From the NCBI RefSeq assembly GCF_001264245.1, contig NZ_CP011339.1, forward strand, positions 2,790,001 through 2,854,000: DNA of 64,000 nucleotides, given 5' to 3'. The position numbers and the translations under genes were made by a program. Positions 26,079 through 36,152 of the stretch are shown here, piece after piece (the first letter of the stretch is position 1; each line of letters begins with the position of its first letter). The notes below the pieces were generated by a model that saw nothing but the letters and a program-made list of their open reading frames with translations, was not told where the DNA came from and did no database searches. Source of the DNA: Microcystis panniformis FACHB-1757 (GTDB taxonomy: Bacteria > Cyanobacteriota > Cyanobacteriia > Cyanobacteriales > Microcystaceae).

Positions 26079-26371
26079 CCTTGATAAGGGGGGTTTGATC
26101 CCCCCTGCCCCCCTTGATAAGGGGGGTGCCGATAGGCGGGGGGATCCTCCTTGATAAGGGGGGAATCTGACAATTTTTAACACCCCCCCAATTTAACAGA
26201 AAAAGTGGGGGGGTGTTAGCTGGACTAACATCCCCCAAAATGAAAATTTTCCGGAAAAATTGCCTAATAGCGAAAAAACTGGATTATAATAAGGTCTTTA
26301 CTCAAGATTTTTGCTAACCGTTAACTGCCATAAAGCCCAATCAAGACCCCTGTTTATCGAGAGAAAAACCA

Positions 26372-27298
26372 ATGGTAGCCACTTTAAAAGGACGAGATGT
26401 TTTAAGAATAACCGACATGAGTAGCGAAGAAATCAGCGCCCTACTCAATCTATCGGCACAGCTTAAAGCTGGCACTCTTAACCCTAGCTCCAAAAAAGTC
26501 TTAGGATTGCTATTTTATAAAGCCTCCACCAGGACCCGGGTTTCCTTTACCGTCGCTATGTACCAGTTAGGGGGACAGGTGATCGATCTCAATCCTAGTG
26601 TAACCCAAGTGGGGCGCGGGGAACCCTTAGCCGATACGGCCCGGGTACTCGATCGCTATCTCGATATTCTCGCAGTTCGCACCTTTAAACAAGAGGATTT
26701 AGAAGCTTTTGCCAATTACTCGCGCATCCCGATTATCAACGCTTTAACGGATTTAGAACATCCCTGTCAGATATTAGCCGATTTACAGACTATCCAAGAG
26801 ACTTTTCAGACTTTACGGGGAATTAACCTCACCTATGTGGGGGATGGTAATAATGTCGCTAATTCTCTCCTCTTGGGTGGTGCTTTGATGGGGTTAAATG
26901 TGCGAGTTGCCTCCCCCGCAAACTATCAACCGGATGGGGAAATTGTCGCCAGCGCCAAGGCTATTGGCGAGAAAACCGGTAGTAAAATCTTAATTACCGA
27001 CGATCCCGTTACCGCAGTAAAAGACTCTCAGGTGGTTTATACTGACGTCTGGGCGAGTATGGGACAGGAAAGCCTCGCTGATGCCCGAATTCCCATTTTT
27101 CAGCCCTACCAAGTCAACGAACAGCTAATGAGTCACGCTGACAAAGACGCGATTATTCTCCATTGTTTACCTGCTCACCGGGGGGAAGAAATTACCGACG
27201 GGGCGATCGAGGGTGTACAATCAAAAGTCTGGGAGCAAGCGGAAAATCGGATGCACGCCCAAAAAGCTTTAATGGTGAGTTTATTGGGATTAATCTAG
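26372..27298 (+). CDS. argF: ornithine carbamoyltransferase
   Basis: 308 residues, full length. It makes citrulline from ornithine and carbamoyl phosphate in arginine synthesis. Carbamoyl-phosphate site KASTRTRVSF (about 50-59), HPCQILADL (about 130-138), and the ornithine/catalytic motif HCLPAHRGEE (about 268-277) with the catalytic cysteine. The N-terminal domain spans about 1-140 and the C-terminal domain about 150-300. It is a single gene here; 132 bases separate it from the next gene on the same strand. Confidence 0.97.
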   Translation: MVATLKGRDVLRITDMSSEEISALLNLSAQLKAGTLNPSSKKVLGLLFYKASTRTRVSFTVAMYQLGGQVIDLNPSVTQVGRGEPLADTARVLDRYLDILAVRTFKQEDLEAFANYSRIPIINALTDLEHPCQILADLQTIQETFQTLRGINLTYVGDGNNVANSLLLGGALMGLNVRVASPANYQPDGEIVASAKAIGEKTGSKILITDDPVTAVKDSQVVYTDVWASMGQESLADARIPIFQPYQVNEQLMSHADKDAIILHCLPAHRGEEITDGAIEGVQSKVWEQAENRMHAQKALMVSLLGLI

Positions 27299-27429
27299 CT
27301 CCCGATGCTCAGTTAGTAAAATAATCATTAAACTCGATCATCAATCGTCCTAAGACCTGTCCGACACCAGAAGTTAACGCTAGGATTGATGGTAAGAGCA
27401 ATCATCAGGGCAGCCTCCACACAAACTAT

Positions 27430-27855
27430 ATGTCAGACACCTCCGCAGTTAAACAATATCTCGCCCATTGGTTTCAATTGGGAAAAAAAGTTATTTGTCC
27501 CAAAAACCAAGCTATGCTATTTCCGCTGCCAATTTTCAATGCTGATCGCTATTCGTCGGAGTTTGAGGATTGTTGGCAAAAAATGCTTGATCCTGAAAGT
27601 GGCGATTGTTACCTAGAGGGTACTCAACAAACCATCCAAGACTTACTTTCCCCTCAATGGGAATTTCATCCCTGCGCTCGTTGTACTATACCCGTACCAA
27701 TTGAAGTGGTGGGACAATCGAGTTTATCCTGTCCCTGCCATGATTTGAGTAATTGGCCCAATTTAGAATTACCCCTACCCCATTTACCCGTCAATAGTCA
27801 AGAAAATCTCGATCGCATCCGGCAAAGATTGCTAAAAAATTCTCACCCACATTAA
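27430..27855 (+). CDS. conserved cyanobacterial hypothetical protein (141 aa)
   Basis: Not a family I can name. 141 residues, soluble. Four cysteines in two groups, FHPCARCTIPVPI (about 80-92) and SLSCPCHDLSNWPN (about 98-111), suggest a small zinc-binding or redox site. The N-terminus is MSDTSAVKQYLAHWFQLGKK. It lies after argF on the same strand and converges on malQ. Confidence 0.75.
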   Translation: MSDTSAVKQYLAHWFQLGKKVICPKNQAMLFPLPIFNADRYSSEFEDCWQKMLDPESGDCYLEGTQQTIQDLLSPQWEFHPCARCTIPVPIEVVGQSSLSCPCHDLSNWPNLELPLPHLPVNSQENLDRIRQRLLKNSHPH

Positions 27856-27866
27856 CCGGACAAAAA

Positions 27867-27888
27867 GAGACGTTAGGGGTAACGTCTC
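27867..27888 (-). terminator. rho-independent terminator of malQ
   Basis: Perfect 9-bp stem (GAGACGTTA / TAACGTCTC) with a four-base loop. On the minus strand it is followed by TTTTTG, so it ends malQ transcription. The malQ stop is at 27906. Confidence 0.85.
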
Positions 27889-27905
27889 GACAAAAGGGTT
27901 GGGAT

Positions 27906-29408
27906 TTAACGATTTCTGCCAAAAAGATTGACTAAATCTCGCAATCTCTCGCTATATTCTCCGGTTAAAGCTTCCTGACGATAGCGCCATGACCAATTCC
28001 CTTCTGCGACACTAGGGGTATTCATCCGCGCATCCGATCCTAAACCTAACACATCCTGTAACGGTACGATCGCCTGATTAGCCACGGAACTATAGGCCAG
28101 TCGAATCAGATCCCAAGCCACTCCCTGACCACTGGGAGCGCCAAGATATTGATATAGTCGCGCTTTTTCGTAGTCATTGGCGTTATCCTGAAACCAGCCC
28201 ACAGTAGTATTATTATCGTGAGTGCCGGTATAAATCACACAGTTGCGTTCGACGTTAAAAGGAAGATAGGGATTACCCGCATCACCCCCAAAAGCAAAGT
28301 GGAGAATCTTCATCCCAGGGAAAGCAAAGTGATCGCGAAAATCTAGGACTGCTTGGTCAATATCGCCCAAATCTTCGGCAATAATCGGCAATTTACCTAA
28401 ACGAGCGCCAATAGTATTAAAGAGATCATAACCTGGGGCCTTCAGCCAATGACCATTAATAGCGTTTTCCTGGCCAAAAGCCACCGCCCAATAGGCCTCT
28501 AATCCGCGAAAATGATCGATACGGATGATATCGACTAGGGAAAGAACCGCTTTTAAACGGCGTACCCACCAGTCAAAGCCCGTATTTTTGAGATAATCCC
28601 AGTTATAAAGAGGATTTCCCCATAATTGCCCCGTTTCTGAGAAATAATCCGGGGGAACCCCTGCCACTTCCAAGGGATTACCGGTTTGGGGATCTAGTCG
28701 GAAAACCTGCGGATTTGCCCAAACATCGGCGCTATTATGGGAGACATAAATGGGGATATCACCGATAATCTCGATACCGAGGGAGTTAGCATAGCGTTTT
28801 AGGGCTAACCACTGCTCAAAAAACTCAAATTGCAGGAATTTGTGCAGAAAAATCTCCTCTTGTAACTCCTGTTTCGGTGTTTCCAACGCACCCCAATGAC
28901 GTTCGCGAATTTCTGTCGGCCATTCCATCCATGCTTTACCCGGGTAAGCGTGGGATAGGGCCATAAATAGGGCATAATCCTCTAACCAATCAGCATTGCC
29001 ACCACAAAAGCCGGCAAACTGTTTGTAAAGAATTGTGTCAGAACCCTTGACAAAATTGCTCGCCGCCTTTCTAAGTAGGGGAATTTTCCAAGCGATCAAT
29101 TTATCAAAATCCACTTGATCGAGGGGAAAATCGGGAATATCCTCGAAATCTGCCTCACTAAGCAGGTTTTTTTCCCGAAGAATATCGAGACTAATCAGGA
29201 GATGATTGCCAGCAATGGCACTAAAACTCATGTAGGGAGAGTTACCGTACCCTGTGGGGCCTAAAGGGAGAATTTGCCAGAGTTTTTGACCACTTTGAGC
29301 CAAAAAATCGATAAATTGATAGGCTTCCCTACCTAGTTCTCCAATCCCGTAACGGCCGGGATGACTGGTGGGATGAAGCAAAATACCGCTAGAACGGCTA
29401 AAAGCCAT
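27906..29408 (-). CDS. malQ: 4-alpha-glucanotransferase (amylomaltase, GH77)
   Basis: 500 residues, full length. It disproportionates maltodextrins, working with glycogen breakdown. Characteristic regions: GILLHPTSHPGRYGIGELG, WQILPLGPTGYGNSPY, IRIDHFRGLEAYW (nucleophile Asp, about 293), IIAEDLG (acid/base Glu, about 340) and YTGTHDNNTTVGW. The first residues start at the ATG at 29408, giving the family N-terminus MAFSRSSGIL. Monocistronic, with its own terminator. Confidence 0.97.
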   Translation of the reverse strand: MAFSRSSGILLHPTSHPGRYGIGELGREAYQFIDFLAQSGQKLWQILPLGPTGYGNSPYMSFSAIAGNHLLISLDILREKNLLSEADFEDIPDFPLDQVDFDKLIAWKIPLLRKAASNFVKGSDTILYKQFAGFCGGNADWLEDYALFMALSHAYPGKAWMEWPTEIRERHWGALETPKQELQEEIFLHKFLQFEFFEQWLALKRYANSLGIEIIGDIPIYVSHNSADVWANPQVFRLDPQTGNPLEVAGVPPDYFSETGQLWGNPLYNWDYLKNTGFDWWVRRLKAVLSLVDIIRIDHFRGLEAYWAVAFGQENAINGHWLKAPGYDLFNTIGARLGKLPIIAEDLGDIDQAVLDFRDHFAFPGMKILHFAFGGDAGNPYLPFNVERNCVIYTGTHDNNTTVGWFQDNANDYEKARLYQYLGAPSGQGVAWDLIRLAYSSVANQAIVPLQDVLGLGSDARMNTPSVAEGNWSWRYRQEALTGEYSERLRDLVNLFGRNR

Positions 29409-29586
29409 GAAAAAACCCCCTTATCAGTGATTCGGTTAGCAGTTATTAAGTGTTTAAAGCTGAATGCTCACTGCTATCTCCAAGCTAACCCGATCTCGAT
29501 CGATAAGGGCAATACTTAACAACTTTATTAGACCTATAGGACAAAATGAGGCATTACAGCCGTACATTAACAGATCGTCTTTCCAG

Positions 29587-29751
29587 TTAAAAAGATTCCT
29601 TCGGATCACGTTCCACGTTACCCGGGTAGGTGAAACTGGCACTCGTTGTCGTCGGTTTGACGCGGCTCGATAGTTGGCAGAGGGCAGCCCTTTCCTCTTG
29701 GGTGAGGGGGCGATCGATAGCTTGGAATTCGTAATATTGGTATTCGCTCAT
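29587..29751 (-). pseudogene. truncated conserved protein (54 aa)
   Basis: MSEYQYYEFQAIDRPLTQEE and RAALCQLSSRVKPTTTSASF are the start of a larger cyanobacterial protein of unknown function, in which this N-terminus normally continues for hundreds of residues. Here it stops after FTYPGN and 11 more residues. No continuation is found downstream. Confidence 0.6.
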
Positions 29752-30372
29752 GGTGTGCAACCTATCTCAAGGTTTATGATCGATATGCTGATAATTGTAC
29801 GGGGATAGTTAGGGTTTAAAGATAAATTCGACAGGACGGGCGCTCTCGGATGTATTAGGAATAGCAAGAATATGCAAATCGCCCGATCTTTACCGATAAG
29901 GAAAAAGTTCGGGTGATCGATCGGTAATTTCCCCGCATCGGTCTTTTCAAGAAATCTAATCTATTCCTTTGGATAGTGGCACGGTTAAAATCGATAAGAT
30001 TATAATTTCTTTTGTTAAGCACTTTAGCGATCTCTGGATATTTCTGCGATTCATTGTCGGCTATTCATTATCAGCTAATTATTAAATTTTATGAAAACAG
30101 CCTCATTTGTTGAGATTATTGGGGATAGAATCAGAATAGTTGAATAAGGGGGAAATAATTAGAGCCTTTTGACATGGTTTCTCGATGGAAAATTCTATAG
30201 ATAAAAAAGCACTAGGTCTGCTTTTCCCGACTATTACCAGAAGATCGGTTTGGCGAGTACGGCGGCGGCGTGTTTTTGAATTTAAAGTGCGATCGCTGTT
30301 CTTAGGGAGCAGTATGCTGTGGGGATGATGACGGCGAAGATTGTTCAGCTGAATCTGGAGGCATTTTAAGCA
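29752..30372. other. 620-bp intergenic region
   Basis: No convincing gene. It contains a GCGATCGC (HIP1) octamer at about 30291 and GC-rich CGGCGGCGGCG near 30261. It serves as upstream region of the 30373 gene. Confidence 0.5.
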
Positions 30373-31245
30373 ATGACAGACAATAATAAAAGAGATTGGT
30401 TCAAAATATTCGATGTTTCCGCAAATGTTTTGGGTACTATTGGTACTATAGCAATTGCAGCAATTGGTTTTTGGTTTACTTACTCTTATAACCAAAGCCA
30501 ACAGGAGCTTGACCGAAACGAAGCTCTAACATCGTTAATAACATTTCTTGATGAGACAAAAACAGCAGAACCACAAAGAAAAACAGCTTACAACATTCTA
30601 ATAAGATTAGGATATGAAAAAGATTTTAGGAACTTAGCAGTTGAGTATCCAAATCGTCTAGCCACCCAAAAGCTGATAGAGTTGGCAGCAGAGAAAAAAG
30701 AGACAAGAAAACAAAAACAAACCAAAGAATCGCCTCAAGAAAATATAATATCTCTTGAAGATATTCAAATAACTCTTGATGACTTTATTACAAAATATTC
30801 AGAATCAATAAAAAGAAATGAGACAGAAAAACAAAAAGGATTAAGAGAATCTGTTCTTGCTATTGACGCTCAAAAAGTTTACCCAGAATTAGCCGATAAA
30901 GCTGATGCGCTATTGAGTGAACCAGTGGTTAAACGAGAATCAGAAGAAAAGTTAGGGGATTTGTGGGCTGTTATTTTCGGGAGCTATAGGTCGAAGGAAA
31001 TTCCAGAAAAAGACATCAAAAAACTAGAGGCAACATTAGGGAAGGAGAGCTTAGGTATTAGAGTATATCAGCGTGACGGAAAATACAGACTTGTTTCGGT
31101 GTACAGAGATCAGGCAACAGCCAGAAATGCTCTCGATGAAGCCCAAAAGGAGAGACCAAGTTCCTATCTTAGAAATTTAGAGGATTGGTGTAACCAGAAG
31201 AAGTGTACTCCCATCCCCCCTAAACGAGACGATACTAATAATTAA
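30373..31245 (+). CDS. membrane-anchored protein with SPOR-like C-terminal domain
   Basis: 290 residues. One N-terminal membrane helix (about 17-38, VLGTIGTIAIAAIGFWF), a charged helical middle (about 45-180, KKETRKQKQTKE), and a C-terminal region (about 195-275) with LWAVIFGSYRSKEI, IRVYQRDGKYRLVSVYRD and AYLRNL-type SSYLRNLEDWC, resembling a SPOR-like fold. SPOR domains bind denuded peptidoglycan; here that is only inference. I know no named family. Topology predicted N-in, C-terminal domain in the periplasm or cytoplasm uncertain. Confidence 0.72.
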   Translation: MTDNNKRDWFKIFDVSANVLGTIGTIAIAAIGFWFTYSYNQSQQELDRNEALTSLITFLDETKTAEPQRKTAYNILIRLGYEKDFRNLAVEYPNRLATQKLIELAAEKKETRKQKQTKESPQENIISLEDIQITLDDFITKYSESIKRNETEKQKGLRESVLAIDAQKVYPELADKADALLSEPVVKRESEEKLGDLWAVIFGSYRSKEIPEKDIKKLEATLGKESLGIRVYQRDGKYRLVSVYRDQATARNALDEAQKERPSSYLRNLEDWCNQKKCTPIPPKRDDTNN

Positions 31246-31892
31246 CCCCTCCCAGCGTGCATCTATACCGCTAACTTGCCCAACCTGCTCCCACTAGGAC
31301 TCGCCCTCCCCAACCTCAAAGTATATTACTCTTTTCTTCTTTTCTGGGAGAGGGATTGGGGTTGAGGGCAATTAACCATCTCTGCCATTACTTTTGAAAA
31401 ATGGCATTAGAGAGCGTTAGGCAGGGACAGTGACCGCCGAAATCAGCAAAGACCGTTCAATTCCCCCAAAACAGCCTGATGCTTCTGCCGCGCTGACCTT
31501 TCCTCGGTCGATGTGCGCTGGTTGCCGATAGTCGATAGGTGGATTTCGATAATCCCGCCAATTCTTTCGCTCGATGGCATCGAGTTCCCGACATATTTCG
31601 GCGGCCAGCCGATAATCCACACTTCCCGTTAAAGTAGCTCCGTCATAGTGGCTGCCAGCATAGCAGCCGGGGTTATGGCAGCGGGGGTTTATCCCGGTTA
31701 AAGGTTTGAAAACAAGGGAAGCACAAGGTAAACTAATTATGATAAAACATTAATATAACGGTTCTCACACCTGTGTGGCACAGTTAAACCTTTGCTGATT
31801 AAACTTTTTAACATTGATAATGTACCTCCTGCGAACAGGAAATACTATAAATAAGCGGTAAAAATGAAATAAAATTAAGGGAAAAATTAATT
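31246..31892. other. 647-bp intergenic region, possible gene remnant
   Basis: On the minus strand about 31720-31417 is open, carrying GINPRCHNPGCYAGSHYDGA and LAAEICRELDAIERKNWRDY before a stop at 31417, but no proper start is seen. It may be a decayed gene; only a weak GTG start (31620, 67 aa) exists. The rest is non-coding. Confidence 0.4.
31417..31620 (-). CDS. possible small ORF or gene remnant (67 aa)
   Basis: From a GTG: DYRLAAEICRELDAIERKNW, then IDYRQPAHIDRGK. The frame is open further upstream and has a coding-like composition, suggesting the C-terminal end of a lost gene. Unrecognised; could be spurious. Confidence 0.3.
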   Translation of the reverse strand: MDYRLAAEICRELDAIERKNWRDYRNPPIDYRQPAHIDRGKVSAAEASGCFGGIERSLLISAVTVPA

Positions 31893-32219
31893 ATGCAACT
31901 AGAAGATTATTTCTTATTTATCTCCGAAGATGATATTAGAATCAAAGGTCATCGCCTCGGAATTGACAACGTACTCTTTTATTTCTCGGAAGGCTATACC
32001 CCAGAAGAAATAAATGCTATCTATCCCGATCTAAGTTTAGAGAAAATCTACGCAACTATTACTTATTATTTACAGAATCGGCAAAAAATTGATGCCTATT
32101 TATTGCGTCTCAAGAATTGGCGAGAGACTCGCTATCAAGAATCCTTGAAAAATCCTTCGCCTCAACGAGAAAAGATGAGAAAAATTAAACAGCAAAGGCA
32201 AGATTCTGTCAGGGTATGA
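31893..32219 (+). CDS. DUF433-type antitoxin
   Basis: 108 residues. IRIKGHRLGIDNVLFYFSEG, TPEEINAIYPDLSLEKIYATITYYLQN is the DUF433 winged-HTH (VapB45-like) core, followed by a basic tail (KMRKIKQQRQD). It shares a 4-bp ATGA overlap with the next gene, a typical antitoxin-toxin coupling. It would bind both DNA and the toxin. Confidence 0.86.
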   Translation: MQLEDYFLFISEDDIRIKGHRLGIDNVLFYFSEGYTPEEINAIYPDLSLEKIYATITYYLQNRQKIDAYLLRLKNWRETRYQESLKNPSPQREKMRKIKQQRQDSVRV

Positions 32220-32575
32220 AAATCAAGTTTTTACTCGATGAAAACTTATCCCCCCGCTTGAAAGTTGCTGTCTTAAGGTTAAATCCAGAGATAGATATTT
32301 TACGCATTGGAGAGCCGAATACACCACCGTTAGAAACTCTTGACCCTGATGTTTTACAGTATTTAGGATTATCTCAACGACTCTTGGTGACAGATAATCG
32401 TACCAGTATGCCTGAACATTTAGAAGAATATTGGCAAAAAAATCAACAAATCTGGGGACTGTTTTGGATACGTCCCACAACAACAATGGGAAAACTAGCC
32501 GAAGAATTAATTATGATTTGGGAAACTACCGAAGCAGAAGAATGGATCGATATTGTCGATTGGATTCCTTTTTAA
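32216..32575 (+). CDS. DUF5615 PIN-like toxin
   Basis: 119 residues. IKFLLDENLSPRL at the N-terminus has the acidic residues of the Mut7-C/DUF5615 PIN-like fold, and LLVTDNRTSMPEHLEEYW gives the second acidic site. Predicted RNase of a DUF433-DUF5615 toxin-antitoxin pair. Translationally coupled to the antitoxin. Confidence 0.85.
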   Translation: MKIKFLLDENLSPRLKVAVLRLNPEIDILRIGEPNTPPLETLDPDVLQYLGLSQRLLVTDNRTSMPEHLEEYWQKNQQIWGLFWIRPTTTMGKLAEELIMIWETTEAEEWIDIVDWIPF

Positions 32576-32629
32576 TTAATGATATAATAAAATTATTACC
32601 GTCCTTTTTATGCTTGATTATTAATTTGA

Positions 32630-33553
32630 ATGACTCGCCAAATTCATGACCAATTTGCTAAGGAATATTTAGAGGAATTACTAACACCTCTAGGGACGAT
32701 TAGAAAAAGTAAGAAAGTAAAAAGTGAGGTTCAAGAAATCGATGTCTGGTTTGAACCATTTAGCTCACCTCCTCCCACTGAGTTACCTTTAGGATTACTC
32801 GGAAAAATGGCGGCTACTTCCTGTTTATTTGAACCTTTTCGCAATCCCCCGACCGAGGTAGAGATTCGCAGTTGTTTGTCAAAGTTATACGCGGTTCATG
32901 GCGAAATCTTGAGAAAAGCGAAACGGTCAAACAAAACTCTAACAGAAGCTGAACTACCAGTTCTCTGGATTCTAACGCCCACCTTTTCAGCTAGAATGAT
33001 TGAAGATTTCGGGACTCACAGCGATGAGAGTAATTGGTTAACAGGGGTTTACTTTTTAGCGAAGTCTCTCAAAGCGGGCATCATTGTCATTCATCAATTA
33101 CCAGTAATTGAAGACACCTTATGGTTGAGGGTATTAGGTAAAGGAGGAACTCAAAAACGAGCAGTTGAAGAGTTAGTTGAACTGCCAGAACGCAATCCTT
33201 TTCGAGAGAATTTACTAGAAATTCTGGCCAACTGGCGCAAAAACTTAGAATTGAGAGATAATTTAAGTACAGAAGAACAGGAGGACATCATGAACTTATC
33301 ACCAGCTTATTTACAACAAAGGGAAGAGTGGAAATTAGAAGGAAAGCAAGAAGGGATACAACAAGGTAGTTTAGAAGAACGGTATTCCCTGATAGCCAGT
33401 CTTCTGGAAGGACGCTTTGGCAGCCTAGATTCGGAATTATCTGGTCTGGTGGAACGGATCGCCCAACTTCCCATCTCGGAACGCACCGGATTGCTTCTTT
33501 CTTTGGCAAATTTATCCCGTGAAGAACTGCTACAAAGATTCAGGGAAAATTAA
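32630..33553 (+). CDS. Rpn-family nuclease-like protein with DUF4351
   Basis: 307 residues. The N-terminal half has a PD-(D/E)XK-like arrangement (HDQFAKEYLEELLTP, EVQEIDVWFEP, with the D-E pair about 34-41), followed by the helical middle typical of cyanobacterial RpnC-like or "transposase-like" proteins. The C-terminal about 60 residues (YSLIASLLEGRFGSLDSELS) match DUF4351. Function in the cell is uncertain; the family is associated with recombination-promoting nucleases. Stands alone. Confidence 0.8.
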   Translation: MTRQIHDQFAKEYLEELLTPLGTIRKSKKVKSEVQEIDVWFEPFSSPPPTELPLGLLGKMAATSCLFEPFRNPPTEVEIRSCLSKLYAVHGEILRKAKRSNKTLTEAELPVLWILTPTFSARMIEDFGTHSDESNWLTGVYFLAKSLKAGIIVIHQLPVIEDTLWLRVLGKGGTQKRAVEELVELPERNPFRENLLEILANWRKNLELRDNLSTEEQEDIMNLSPAYLQQREEWKLEGKQEGIQQGSLEERYSLIASLLEGRFGSLDSELSGLVERIAQLPISERTGLLLSLANLSREELLQRFREN

Positions 33554-33567
33554 AACTCCAGCCCGTC

Positions 33568-33602
33568 CAAACCATGAAGAATCATCCCTAAACCCTGATG
33601 GT
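33568..33602. repeat. 35-bp repeat, copy 1 (second at 34397-34431)
   Basis: CAAACCATGAAGAATC followed by ATCCCTAAACCCTGATGGT, identical in both copies. Each lies just after a stop codon (Rpn gene and vapC). Confidence 0.85.
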
Positions 33603-33722
33603 CGTTTGTCCGAGGAAATCTCTGCCCAATCATCGCAATTTTCTCCATACAATTTTTTTCCTGTACTGAGAGTTTTTCCATACCCATTATGATAAAATAT
33701 TAATAAATAATCAGGAGAAATT

Positions 33723-33947
33723 ATGACAATTACTCCAAAATCAGAACAATTAAACAGCGATACTTTATTAGAGCAAGAGGCTAAAACCTTGAAGACTTCC
33801 TTTCCTTCTAACTCTTCGCCAAATAGTAAAGCTATTTTTCTGCAACAGGCAGGTGCTTTAAGCGATGATAGTTCTTTGGCCGACCTAAGAGATTCTATTT
33901 ACCAAGCCAGGGGACGTTCGGAAACTGACAATGATGTATCTTCTTGA
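33723..33947 (+). CDS. antitoxin of a VapBC-type pair
   Basis: 74 residues, without a recognisable DNA-binding domain; a helical N-terminus and a C-terminal part (DDSSLADLRDSIYQARGR) of the kind that binds PIN toxins. The 17-bp overlap with the PIN gene supports the pairing. Confidence 0.7.
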   Translation: MTITPKSEQLNSDTLLEQEAKTLKTSFPSNSSPNSKAIFLQQAGALSDDSSLADLRDSIYQARGRSETDNDVSS

Positions 33948-34353
33948 CACGGATACTTTAACTCATCTTCACTCAGGTAACACTAACGTTATTAATAGAT
34001 TGGAAAACTTACAAGATGAGGAAGTCGCCATTACGATTGTCACCAAGCTCGAAATTTTGCGCGGGCGAATAGATTATCTGCTTAAGGCTTTTTCAGGGAG
34101 TGATTTACTGAAAGCACAAGAGCTTTTCTCTCGTTCAGAAACCTTATTAAATCAACTTCCTGTAATTTTAATTGACCCAAATGCAGCCAATCAATTTGAC
34201 CGCTTACAAGATATTTCTAAATTTCGCAAAATTGGCAGGTCTGACCTGTTAATTGCTAGTATCGCCTTAGCTAATCAAGCCAGGCTAGTAACCAGAAATC
34301 TGCGACATTTTAGACAAATTCCTCATTTATTCTTAGAAAATTGGGTCGATTAA
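33931..34353 (+). CDS. vapC: VapC-type PIN-domain toxin
   Basis: 140 residues. PIN signature: MYLLDTDTLTHL (first Asp), VTKLEILRG (Glu), IGRSDLLIASIALAN (Asp) and VTRNLRHF. In the last motif an Asn stands where many PIN proteins have Asp; this is common in the family. A predicted ribonuclease, silenced by the overlapping antitoxin. Confidence 0.9.
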   Translation: MMYLLDTDTLTHLHSGNTNVINRLENLQDEEVAITIVTKLEILRGRIDYLLKAFSGSDLLKAQELFSRSETLLNQLPVILIDPNAANQFDRLQDISKFRKIGRSDLLIASIALANQARLVTRNLRHFRQIPHLFLENWVD

Positions 34354-34789
34354 TTCCCGTTCCTAATTGTTAGCAAGATTGGGAGAAAAGTCCGCTCAAA
34401 CCATGAAGAATCATCCCTAAACCCTGATGGTAGTTTATCCGTTGAGGTTACTGTCAAGTCCGGCTTTAACACAGACGCTCCCCTGTCTGGACAGCAAGTA
34501 AAGAGTGCGAGTTGACCCAAAACGCGATCTCGAAGATATCCGTTTCGTTAACAATCATCTCTTCTAAATGTTGAAAGTCTTCATTTTCATCCATCGGAAT
34601 TATCATTTCAATAGACCTTTCCCTAGTCTGATAAAATCACAATCAGGGGATATTGTCAACAACTAACCGTAGCTTACCCAGTCGTTTATGTCTTGATGAT
34701 GCACTTTTTTAAAAATGGTGATAAACTTAACTGTACTGGGGACACTCTCCCTATCGGAGGGATTTGAGAAAAAATCGGGAGAAAAAGCG
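34354..34789. other. 436-bp intergenic region with repeat and short ORF
   Basis: Holds the second 35-bp repeat (34397-34431). A minus-strand 46-codon ORF (34466-34606, IPMDENEDFQHLEEMIVNET) may be the remnant of a gene; it is not recognised. The rest is promoter region of the oxidoreductase gene. Confidence 0.45.
34397..34431. repeat. 35-bp repeat, copy 2
   Basis: Identical to 33568-33602. Confidence 0.85.
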
Positions 34790-36152
34790 ATGAAAGAACG
34801 AGAAACATCGGACAAAATTGAAGCGGGCGGGGGTTTTCCCGTATTGCAATATTGGGCAGAAAAAACCCTCTCTCCTCAAGGGATTAAACTATGGCAAACC
34901 TTAAATCATAAAAGTGCCTGTTTAGCTTGCGCTTGGGGAACGGGGGGACAAAAAGGCGGTTTTGTCAACGAAGCGGGGGAAAGTCTGCAACGTTGTCTCA
35001 AAAGTGTCGAGGCAGTTACTTCCGAATTAATGCCAGGTATTAAAACCGATTTTTTTCAAACCTATCATCTCGCTCAATTACAGTCCTTAACCTCCTTAGA
35101 ATGCGACCGCTTGGGTCGTTTTAGTTATCCCGTCCTCTTAAAAGCCGGAGAAAGTCACTATCAACGTATTAGTTGGGAAGAAGTGTATCGATTAGCCGAA
35201 CAAGCTTTTCATCAACCGTCCGAGACTCTAGCCTCCTATAGTTCGGGACGTTCTTCTAATGAAGCCGCCTATCTCTTACAATTGTTTTTCCGGGCATTAG
35301 GAAGTAATAATTTAGCCGATTGTTCCGATCTCTGTCATGCCGCCTCGACCGTAGGCTTAAAACAGGTTTTCGGCTCCGGAACTTCGATGGTCAGTCTGGA
35401 AAGTTTAAAACAAGCCGATTGTGTGGTATTGATCGGTTCTAACGCTCCGGCTAATCATCCTCGCCTGATGAATGAATTAATTCAAATTCGTGATCGCGGC
35501 GGTAAAATTATTATTATTAACCCGCAAATTGAAGTCGGATTGGTCAAATTCTCCTCACCCGCTTTTCCGATTAAATCTTTATTGCGGGGCGGTTCCGATA
35601 TTTCAACTCTCTACCTACAGCCGATACCGGGTAGCGATACTGCCCTATTCGTCGGATTACAAAAATCTTTAATTGAACAAAATTTAGTGCGGTGGGATTA
35701 TCTCAAATCCCATACAGAAAATTGGCAATCTGTTATAGATTATGCCCGACAAACACCCTGGGAAACCATTACTAAAACCTGCGGTTTATCCCGAGAAGAA
35801 ATTGAAGCAACCGCCGCCCTTTTCGGCAATTTAGAGCGTGTGGTTTTCGCTTGGGCGATGGGGGTTACACAACAGGAAAACGGGGTAGATAATATTATCA
35901 GTATTGCCAATACCGCTTTAATGACGGGAAATGCTGGCAAAATCGGAGCCGGAACCATGCCAATCAGAGGTCATTCTAATGTACAGGGCTTCGGTTCTAT
36001 GGGCGTTACAGTGAGATTACGTCAGGAAATCGCCGAGGCACTTGCTCAACTTTTAGGAAAGCCATTAAATATAACCGGCGGTTATGATACCAGGGCATTA
36101 ATTGAAGCTGCCGAACGGGGAAAAATCAACACCCTTTTCTGTTTGGGAGGTA

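Larger units (their letters stand above)
24595..26190. repeat. C-rich palindromic repeat module containing ISAs1
   Basis: Both flanks of the ISAs1 element (24595-24660 and 26079-26190) are CCCCCTTGATAAGGGGG repeat DNA with near-identical text, ending in GAATCTGACAATTTTTAAC, the module end seen inverted at 12390 and 39780. The element is therefore inserted within one copy of this repeat family. Confidence 0.75.

Noticed and set aside
26018..26238. Longer reading of the ISAs1 transposase and a 74-aa ORF in C-rich repeats
   Set aside because: The sequence is G/C-rich repeat DNA (PPLSR and GGRG patterns); copy B of the transposase has no such extension.
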